From the NCBI GenBank assembly GCA_037176905.1, contig JBBBWG010033463.1, forward strand, positions 1 through 39,739: a stretch of DNA of 39,739 nucleotides, in the 5' to 3' direction. Source of the stretch: Azolla pinnata. Its lineage: Eukaryota; Streptophyta; Polypodiopsida; Salviniales; Salviniaceae. The translations under genes and the position numbers were made by a program. Of this stretch, positions 31,346 to 39,739 are shown piece by piece (positions within the stretch are counted from its first letter, which is position 1; every line of letters starts with the position of its first letter). The notes under the pieces are model-generated. The model searched no databases. It saw only the letters and a list, made by a program, of their open reading frames with translations, and was not told the DNA's origin.

Positions 31346-32700
31346 AGCGGTCTGTCCTCCCAACCTCGCATTGGTTACTTCTTCGGGGACGACTTGCAAG
31401 CGTGCCCTTGGAAAAGGCTACTTAGTGAAAATTAGTATGATCTGCACATACAAGGATACTCGGTGAAATTTAGTATAAACTACAGATAAAGGGCACTCTG
31501 TGGAGATTAGTGTATTCTTAACATGCAAGGGTGGTGAGGTTGAAAAGTCAAGATCTGATCTGGGTTTATCTTTAGAACTTGGCCTTGATCCAAATAAGCA
31601 ATACAATAACCTATAGAGAACGTCAGCATGAGGGGCCAGGAGACACGTATGTGTTCATCTGGCCCCTGGTTCTAGCCTTCTCCTTCTCTGTATTCCAATC
31701 TTGCTTTATTGTGTTAGTGTCGAGCTCTCACATTATCCGTACGTGAATGTGATCGGATCTGATCAAATTTTGTGCTCCAATATACTGGTGATCAAGTACA
31801 TCGACTCAAGTAGCTCCACAGAGGGAAGACTTATGTTTTCGTGTGTCTAGATTGTCGATGTCGTGAGATGTGAGAGATAATAAGGAGAACAAGTGAGAGT
31901 AGTAGGAGATTCACGAATGAGGAAATGAATGCCTCGTGATGGACACACAACATGTCTTATGTCAGACTTTTCTCAATGTAGATGTCATATCTTCTATTTG
32001 CTTGCAAAAGGATGGAACTCGCCTAATGTTATGGCAATACATTTTGTCGTTGCCACAAGTCCACCATCTCATCTGATTGTTGAATAAGTTTTTCTCCTCT
32101 TCATTCACATATTGGCAGTGGAATGAGTGCTCTTCGGATGATAGAAGAGCTGTTGCAATAGTCGCCTCAATTCCCACTTGAGCTTGAGGTTGTGGAATGT
32201 TGTTGTGTAGCAACAGTAGACGAAGAAAAAGCAGCAACAACAGCAAATGAAGAAGAAGATGGGTTCTATAGGAACTTTGTCCCTAAATAAATTAGATTTA
32301 TGTCATTTTGTATTGCAACACCTTAGAAGATTGACCTTGCCACATCAGTACTTTTCAAGTAGTTTCGATGGGAAGGTTTTTTGTTTTAGGGAGAATTAAA
32401 AAGCACTTGTCAAACAGAACTAAAATTTTTATTTTAACGCCTATTGAAATAAAAAATTACAAATCAACGCCTACTCTTATCGCCCGCTAAACATCAACAT
32501 CCGATTCAATTCCGCTAGCATAAAGTCGATCGATTTTATTTCTGATCGCTTCCACTAATTGATCCTAATCGGTTCTTATACTACATTCGATTAACAAAAA
32601 GCTAGCGATGTCCAAAAAGAAAATCTAATCAACAGATTAACACGTGGTGTTAACAAATCAATTGAGCATTAATCAGTTGGTTGATTTGATGCTAATTGAG
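31346..32700. other. Intergenic, small repeats, no gene seen
   Basis: At 31416-31531 three imperfect units of about 39 bp (core gtgaaatttagtat) occur in tandem. At 31631-31667 is an inverted repeat, AGGGGCCAG..CTGGCCCCT, with a 19-base loop. No coding frame is convincing. Confidence 0.5.
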
Positions 32701-32705
32701 CTCAC

Positions 32706-32767
32706 AAAAGAAGAAGAAGAAGAAGAAGAAGAAAAGGAAGAAGAAGAAGAAGAAGAAAAGGAAGAAG

Positions 32768-32798
<31 letters not shown>
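32706..32798 (+). repeat. (GAA)n purine tract in the leader of the RPAP2/RIMA gene
   Basis: About 93 bases of GAA units with two AAGG interruptions, ending 34 bases before the start codon. The strand is purine only, so triplex (H-DNA) formation is possible. Open frames through it are compositional. Confidence 0.95.
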
Positions 32799-32831
32799 TC
32801 CTCAGAAGAAGAAGAGCAGAGCTCTGCGGCG

Positions 32832-35800
32832 ATGGCTACGGCCATGGCGGCTGTCGGGGCGGCCATCAGATCGTCTGTCTATGGCGTGCAGCTAGCTCTC
32901 CTGGATGGCGTCTACAGCCCACAGAAGCTTGCCTCTGCCCGTGACATCCTCACCCGCTCCGAATACCACGACGTCGTCACCGAACGATCCATCGCTAACC
33001 TCTGCGGATTCCCCCTTTGCCGCAATCCCCTGGTCTCCGATCGTACCCCCTCTTCCTCTCCTCTTCCTCCTCCTCCTCCTCCTCCTCATCACCATCGCAA
33101 AGGACGTTATAAGATCTCCCTGCGTGAGCACAAGGTCTACGACCTTCAGGAAACCCGCCTTTTCTGTTGCAGCGATTGCCTCGTCTCCAGCCAGGTCTTT
33201 GCCTCGTCTCTCGCCGAAGAGAGAGAGCACGACAAGAAGATTGTCGAGCTCGCCGCTGCTTTCCATTCGATTTCTAGTGAAGAAATCTACGCTGTGGTCG
33301 GAGATGAAGATGGAGGCAAAGATAGCAAGCTATGCTTGGCTGATGATAGGGTTGTTGCTTCATCATCAGCATCGATGCACATTGGAAGTGGCAGAAAGAA
33401 TGACTCTTTGGTTAAGGATGATGACATGCGTTCTTTGACAAAAGAGGTTGGGGAAGATGGAGCTGATGGAATCGGGAAGGGGAAAGGACAACCTTCAGTG
33501 AATGGAGCTGATAGGCATGTCTCAGAGAAGCAGGGTGATCCAGGTATGCTGCTTCTTATCCATGAGCAAAATCAAGTCACATTTCAGGATTTCAGCACAG
33601 TAGGACCTTCGGATGCAATTGAAGGTTATGTACCACAGAAAGATTATGGAAAAGGCTCGCAAGACAAGAGCAAAGGAGTTAGGAAGCATGGGAAGAGCTC
33701 ACACGTTAAGGTCTTTGATTCTGATCCTAAGAAATTGAGCCACTCTTCTGGACAGAGAGACAAACAGATTGGTTCACTATTAAGTAGTAAAGGGGATGAA
33801 GTAGCCTTTGATAGTGATAAGAGATTGTGTGGAAACAGCATAAGCAAGCATATCTTTGATCAGGTCAATTTTGAGAACGACTTCTTCACTTCAGACATAA
33901 TCTTCGATGAGGGAAGAGTACCTGTGGCAGCAGCTACACGAAGCTTTAGAACGAGCCCTAAGCATGAAGAAATTTCAGATTTAGCAACCGATTTCACTTC
34001 ATGTATCTTGGTTGATAGTGACAATGCAAGGCTAGCTTCAAAGCACCAGAAGAGTAGAGGTAGGGTATCGTGGGCAGATCACAACAATAAAGAGTTGGTA
34101 GAGGAATTTCCGTCATCAAGCAATTCGAGCAAGAGCATCGTCATAGAAAAACAGACTATGAGTATTCAGCAAGATGTACCACCAGCAGTATCATCTATCA
34201 AGAATGACATGCTTCATAGAGAGGTTCCTGAGTCTCGAGATACGAGCATTTTCTTTGAAAATCAAGAATATTCTTTTGAAGAAGAGAATGATAAGCTTGA
34301 ATCTGCCAGGGCATTGGTCAATGCGCTAACGCAAGCAGCAGAGGCTGTAGCTATGGGTGAGCTAGACTCCGAGGAAGCGGGTTTGTGTTTAAATCCTTTG
34401 TCTCTCTTTTGCTACTTACATTGTGTTTTATGATGGTTTTCGGAGAAGAGCTCAAGTTTGGGACAATGGTTTGCAGTTGCAAGGGCTGGAATAATAGTGA
34501 AGCCAAGCGAAGAAGAGATCATAGAAATTGCTATGAATGATTTGAAGAGATCCAGTAAAGCAGATATTGCTGAAATTGAAGATGCTGATGCAAAGAGTTG
34601 CTGGTATTCTGCTCCGCCGAAGGGCTTTAAACCAGAGGTTTGTTTGTAGTACTAAAACCTATTTAAAATTCTGTCAAAGCACACCTCCCTATTTTTACTG
34701 TTCTGCAGTTGCCCTTGACTGAGCAATGTTTCTGTATGAAATAAAAAGCTGCCCCAGTAAAAAAAGGAAGTTTGTGTCTTATGTCCGAACAAGTATTACC
34801 ATCAAGATTTCTGCATACATGGCCATGGTGCTACATGTGTCGATGCAACTAAATGTATCTCATATTCATATGCCGTTCCAATTCTAGCAGTATCAATGAT
34901 TGTCCGATCTAGAGCAGAAAGTTTGTCTCACATTCATTATCATGATCGCTACTTATAAAGAGGTTCTTTGTATGAATCTCTTTCAATTGGAGCCTAATTA
35001 GGTATAATAATGGTTCTGTGCGATCCCTACTTATACAGAGGTTCTGTTACAATGTCATTGTCTGTTGAGAGGTTACAATTACGGTGTAATAATGATAGTT
35101 AGGAAGGTAACCTGCTGGATTAGAATTGTAATTGCAATTGTTGTGGTTTACAATCATAACAAGGTCATTTAACATTACTCTTACAAGATGAGGATCAGAA
35201 TCGTCACCATAGTTCACCATGATGCCAATATCGAGGGTACTTTAGGGTGTACTGCAGGGTCTTTTGGTTTGAAAGACAGTGGAACGGTTGATGTAGTAGT
35301 AAGGACAGAAGTGTTCCATGTGGATCATGTTTGTGATGACATGGGCCAGATGTTTCTGCTTGTTCATATGTGGATATATTTATGCCACAATCAATATCTT
35401 TACTATTCTCATTTGTTCTGATGATAATAACAGAAATAAAATATTGATATTTTGACAAGCTACTTGAAATTCTCTCCTATTGCATAACTTACTTTATGCT
35501 ATGTTGGTCTACGGGCAAAGCTCGTTGCAGTTTAGTTTTGACTTAAAACTTAATATTTCTCGCAGGTTTCCACTTTTGGCATGATGTGGATGGCTCTAGA
35601 TGAGTGGATTTCATGTGCATCGATAGCGCATATCTATGGTTCTGGGAATGAAGATGATTTTTCCTTCATAAACGGAAAAGAATATGTGAGACAAGTGGTA
35701 ATTGGTAATGGTGTATCAGCTGAAATAGAGAGGACCTTAGGTGGTTGCATCTCAAGAGCTTTACCTGCACTTGCTGAGGCGTTCCGCCTTCCTCTTGCAG

Positions 35801-36398
35801 TTTCTACCTTAGAACAAGGCCTGGTATCATTCTTCTCTCCTTATATACTTCTTTATTTTTATGGGTTTATGGTTGGGGTCATTTTGATGAGTACTATGTC
35901 TTGCACTCAAAGCTAGAGCTTGTGGTTGGAAAATTAATTTACTAGTAGAGTAGCTGTATATTCTCATTTGGAATGCATCCAGGTGTGCATAGTAGATTTT
36001 CATATAGTCAGTTGGCTTTACAGCTCTTGATATCTGCTGCACAGGGTCGTCTTCTGAGAACAATGAGTCTTGTTAGTTCAATACCTCCATTCAGCTCAAA
36101 ACAATGGAGAGTGGTAGTGATTCTTCTTTTGGATGCACTATCAGTTCATCGTCTACCTGCTCTACGGAGTTGTGTCCTGAATAGCAGTCTACAATTTCAG
36201 AAGGTAGTAAGTATGCATGTATTGATTGTTAAGGAATTGTGCATGTTTAATTCTTCAAACTCAGGTACCTAAAGGTTTTTGTGATGATCGCAGGCATTGG
36301 ATGCTTCAAGTCTAACTGAGGAAGAATATGGGGTTTTTAGGGATCTCTTGTTACCTTTAGGGAGGCATCCAGAGTTTGCAGCACATTGTGGAGCCTAG
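32832..36398 (+). CDS. RIMA: RPAP2/RIMA, Rtr1-type zinc-finger CTD phosphatase homologue
   Basis: Five exons: 32832-34380, 34477-34637, 35566-35823, 36045-36203, 36294-36398; 2232 nt, 743 aa, all GT-AG with consistent phase. The Rtr1/RPAP2 domain is at the N-terminus: NLCGFPLCRNPL (C58, C63), then ISLREHKVYDLQETRLFCCS (C112, with C116 following), giving the CX4C..CX3C zinc site. The middle is Ser/Lys-rich and disordered. The C-terminal half (LVNALTQAAEAVAMGE, WYSAPPKGFKPE, FRLPLAVSTLEQGL, QWRVVVILLLDALSVHRLPA, LLLPLGRHPEFAAHCGA) follows the plant-specific RIMA region. Family members associate with RNA polymerase II, act on CTD phospho-Ser5 and, in Arabidopsis, help move polymerase into the nucleus with IYO and promote cell differentiation. 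The first intron is short (96 bp); its acceptor was chosen at 34475-34476 because it restores EEAVARAGIIV. The upstream leader holds the GAA tract. Function is by homology. Confidence 0.92.
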
Positions 36399-38526
36399 GT
36401 GTGGCTTGCTATGGCATTACACCCATTGGAAGCTCATGCTTTTGTGGTCGTTGGAATTGTATACTAACGGTTCAATTGGAAAAACGGGAAAAGTGGTCCT
36501 CACTGATTCGTGGTGAATGAATTCAAACGTGATTTAGAGCAGCAGAGTAGTGTTCAGAGATTGTAATTTTGAACGTGGAGGTCAAGTTTTTTAGACAGTT
36601 TTTCTGAAAAGAATACTGCTATGTAGAAGCTATGGACATAAGAAACAGTTTATGTACATATGGAGGATACCAAGAGGAGAATTAAATATTTTACTGGAAT
36701 TTAAAACATGCGAATCTTTGGTTACTAGGCTCTAGCAAACCCATGACACAATACAATGGGAAAGTCTCTGATGATGTTTACTGATTTAGAAAGCCAGGTT
36801 CAGTTTGTAAAATATAAACTTATCTTTTGTTAGACGTAAACTGGTCTTGGAGAGTATACAGTTTACAGAGTAAATCTATGAACAGCGTATGGTCTGTTTC
36901 ACATTCATTTGTTGTATAGTCTGTTGTATGGAACTTTTGACATTTTTGTTTTACATTAATCTGCTTATTTTGTTTGAGCCAGGTCTACATTACTTGGAGA
37001 TCTTTTGCCACTTCCTCCCCAAATAGATCTGCTTCATGTTTTCTAATACAAGACGGAAGATTGTATGTTTCCATAACTATACTGGATCATCGCATTATGG
37101 TTTGATACTTTATTGAATTACATCAGGAAACAGAAATTAGAAGTATGGCTATAGATTAAGATCAACCCTGTAGATCAGCTTGGAATAACCCTATCTACCG
37201 CTTCTTTTTGGGACAACAATTTCTGGACCTCCGGCCGCTTTAAACCTTGATTAGACAGTGATTTTAATTAAGCTCAATCATAATTTCTTCACAGAAGGGC
37301 ACTCGCTTGAAAATGTGCAATTTCTCACTTGTAATAAAATAGAGCATCATTTTCTCAGCAACATTCAATAGATTTCATGAAAGAGGATTTGATATAGCAT
37401 TTCCTCACAATAATCAAACTGGAATCTTGAGGTTGCAATCGAGCAGAAACCAACACATTGATGTAATCCCTGGAAGAGTAACTCAATCATAACAACGTGT
37501 AGATCACAATGTGAAATGCAGAGCTTGACACCTGAAAAAATAAGAACACTAGCAGCACAAGAGTGTTGATAATTTAGCAATTTGTGTAGGGCACGATACA
37601 GGCACTCTGGTAAGAACAGAAGACTGGAGTATATGAGCTAGTGAATGCAATCTGTTAATTAGAAAATAATATTGGTCTTAGAAATGTGCATCGAGCCTCT
37701 TGAGGGAGCAGGAAAGCTTTGCAATGCAATCTTCAGTCAGTGACAAAGTGCATCTTTGCTGCAAGCCCAAATCGATTCTCTTTCTCTTCAAGACAGTTTC
37801 TAAGCACTGCAGGCTCTCAAATGGCTCTAACCATGTCTACACTATCCAGCACACAGAAGTGGGTCATGGTTCTGTGAAGAAAGAGTGTCAGGATCTGAAC
37901 ATGAAAAACATGCTGAAGCTTTAGTGACGATGGCATGTTTCAAGGTCCACTACCACCATTGCAGGTTCTGAATGTAGCAAGTTTAGAAAAACAATGAGAT
38001 TCAAAGAGAAGGTTTCGAATCATCAAAACCTCAAAGCAAAGAACTATGTAAATGATGAATGATTTAATAGCATGGAAACAGTAGATCAAGAGTCAACTAT
38101 GACCATTGTAGTCAAAATGGCATCATTAGAAGACTGATGCAGAGAAAGTAAAAGGCTCAATCCAACAATTGAGGCAAGAACTATACAATAAATGAGAAGA
38201 TTGTACAGCATCAAACAAGCTCTTTTAGAAGAACCAATGATGATGTGTCCAATGAGTGTACGAAGATACGTGGTAACCAATGCTCTTCCTAGTCTCAAGA
38301 AGATACTATGCAAAGCCAATATGAAGAATCCATGCAAAGCCAAATGCAAAGTTAGCATTAAAGCTGATCCGCTCCGCTCAGATGTTTTGTCAGCACCAAA
38401 GCTATTTTCATCTTTTATAGATGATCTTTTATTCTAGGAGATGTACGAGATGAAGATCTGTAGATGAATGCTCAGGTTTCCAAGGTTCAAAGGCAAGGTG
38501 GAGTATGAAATCAAGAATGGCATCAA
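36399..38526. other. 3' flank of RIMA and intergenic, no gene seen
   Basis: AT-rich; only short frames, including a hydrophobic minus-strand frame at 38086-38358 with no family signal. Confidence 0.3.
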
Positions 38527-38847
38527 GTGCTTGAGGGGAAACGAATCAAGGAAAATATAACAGATCCAGAATTTGATACATCAAGCTGGCAAGGTCTCAA
38601 GAAACAATTTACAATGGCATTCACCCACAGAAGAATGGGCATTTGCCTGTTACACAAATCAGAGAAAGACATTTTTTTCATTGTAGTGAAATACAGCAGT
38701 CAATCCAACCAAACAGAAGTTGGGGCCATTGACATCAAGTTGGGTCATCAAACAAAGATTTCACAGATAGAAATAATGAACCCAGAAACCATTAAGAAGC
38801 TTCTGAAAATCTCTGACCGTCTTTCAAACAATTCCAATCTCTCTTGA
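38527..38847 (+). CDS. Hypothetical small ORF, unrecognised
   Basis: A 106-residue frame whose translation looks protein-like rather than random (for example TSSWQGLKKQFTMAFTHRRM and EVGAIDIKLGHQTKISQIEI) and which opens upstream of its first methionine. I recognise no family. It could be an exon of a gene, a retroelement fragment or chance. No splice signals decide this. Confidence 0.25.
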   Translation: MLEGKRIKENITDPEFDTSSWQGLKKQFTMAFTHRRMGICLLHKSEKDIFFIVVKYSSQSNQTEVGAIDIKLGHQTKISQIEIMNPETIKKLLKISDRLSNNSNLS

Positions 38848-39144
38848 GAATGTTAATTATAACACTGTGAGCGCCATGAGGTTCGTATGGATGAAGTGAA
38901 GTTAATTTAAGCTTTGCTATATTGGCACAAGACGAAGGTATTGTCTGACAAGGTAGAGAGGAATTCCTCGTTTCTATTGCACAACCATCCATGCATTTAC
39001 ACAGAAGATCATGATACATATCAAAGTACGCATCTCAAATATAGAGGATGCGCCATGTGGATTCAAATTATGCTTACAATATGGACAAAGTTAAAGCAAG
39101 CCAAAAGATTATTGCAAAGGAAGATGGTAGTAAGAATGTACTAA

Positions 39145-39335
39145 TCCCTAAACCCTGCCCTTCTAACCCTAAAGTATGCACCTAAACCCTAAATCTCAAA
39201 CCCTAAATCCTGAACCCTAAGCCCTACAACACTGGACTTGAAGACCCGAACCTTGATCTTTAGAACGTGAAGCCGAAGACTAGAGTTTGAACCTCCAGAA
39301 CCTGAATCCTATAGGCATAGACTCCAAACCCTAAA
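39145..39335. repeat. Degenerate telomere-like CCCTAAA repeats
   Basis: Many scattered and partly tandem copies of ccctaaa/accctaa, for example cctaaaccctaaatctcaaa, mixed with variants such as ccctaag and cctgaacc. This is a decayed interstitial telomeric tract of the plant TTTAGGG type. Confidence 0.65.
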
Positions 39336-39739
39336 CCCGAAATCTGTAAGTGTACATTGAACCCTGACCCCGTAAGGCAGCCGAATCTAGTGTTGTGATG
39401 CGCTATTTCATTGCGATGTTCAATCGAGAAATGTTATATGAGCCAAATGTCCGAAAACTGGAAGCCATTTGATGATAGGAATCTCTAGGATACACCGAAC
39501 ATAGTTGATATGTTAAAGAAGACTATGTTAATCCCCGGAAACTAACAATGTCTAAGCCTGAGTTCTGCTTCTCAGCCAGATCAGAATATCTACTGGAGGA
39601 ATTGAACACAGTTCAGCCATAGAAGAAAGGGCAGAGGAATTACCTTGAACTCACGAAAATCCCAGTCCTGTGACAATCTTTCCCCCACAGATCAGGAGAG
39701 CCACCAGAAAACAAAGCAATTCAGAAATGGCCAGCGAGA
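39336..39739. other. Right edge, no supported gene
   Basis: No complete frame. A short coding-like minus-strand stretch at 39640-39690 ends at a possible donor (TTCAAG/GTAATT) but is too short to call. Confidence 0.25.

Noticed and set aside
32644..32944. Poly-Glu and poly-Lys frames over the GAA tract
   Set aside because: Produced by GAA repeats; the RPAP2/RIMA frame from 32832 explains the coding sequence.
34446..34476. Alternative acceptor before 34446 in RPAP2/RIMA intron 1
   Set aside because: Phase does not match exon 1; the acceptor at 34475-34476 gives the conserved EEAVARAGIIV reading.
39640..39700. Possible minus-strand exon ending at TTCAAG/GTAATT
   Set aside because: Only about 15 codons can be read and no acceptor or further exon is in the window.
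1..39739. CRISPR arrays, operons, tRNA genes, plasmid origins
   Set aside because: None seen. The tandem repeats lack unique spacers, genes have introns, and no tRNA-like cloverleaf was recognised by eye.

Overview
The window is nuclear DNA of a land plant. It holds spliced genes with GT-AG introns, a plant-type U6 snRNA gene with its upstream sequence element, PLS-class pentatricopeptide repeat (PPR) genes, a vacuolar-type two-pore potassium channel and an IDM1-type PHD/acetyltransferase gene. Two large intronless PPR genes, much degraded LTR-retrotransposon sequence and loose gene spacing suggest a fern or another non-seed vascular plant. That placement is inference; no marker in the window proves it.

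Layout. 1-4250: LTR-retroelement debris, namely a minus-strand LTR, primer-binding site and gag running off the left edge, a broken plus-strand Ty3/gypsy integrase with an internal tandem duplication, and a decayed Copia-type gag. 5316-6613: exons of an unrecognised minus-strand gene whose 5' end I cannot find and which carries a one-base frameshift. 6741-14042: a seven-exon minus-strand IDM1-like chromatin gene (1368 aa deduced) whose C-terminus is a coding 48-bp minisatellite. 14043-17116: its repeat-rich leader, then a purine-pyrimidine alternating tract. 17117-19078: PPR gene 1 (+), with a broken DYW-like tail. 20130-21060: Copia-like gag traces. 21591-24853: a two-exon TPK potassium channel (-), preceded by a 63-bp minisatellite. 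26260-26357: a decayed 5S rRNA-like sequence. 26544-28832: PPR gene 2 (-). 28805-31345: a tandem array of about 200/260-bp units carrying copies of the 5' end of PPR gene 2, interrupted by a complete U6 snRNA gene (-) and by a 100-base N gap. 32832-36398: a five-exon RPAP2/RIMA gene (+). 36399-39739: mostly empty, with degenerate telomere-like repeats near the end.

The genes do not form one pathway. IDM1-like proteins act in chromatin acetylation and active DNA demethylation, RPAP2/RIMA in RNA polymerase II assembly or CTD dephosphorylation, PPR proteins in organelle RNA processing, and TPK at a membrane. The striking common feature is local tandem duplication at gene edges. A minisatellite lengthens one protein. 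Z-DNA-prone repeats sit just upstream of two start codons. A duplicated splice-donor region lies in the channel intron, and the PPR gene 2 5' end has been multiplied about ten times. I found no clearly new biological system. The most useful leads are the 16-residue repeat tail, the unnamed frameshifted gene, the start-codon-proximal repeat arrays and the U6 gene inside the PPR-derived array.
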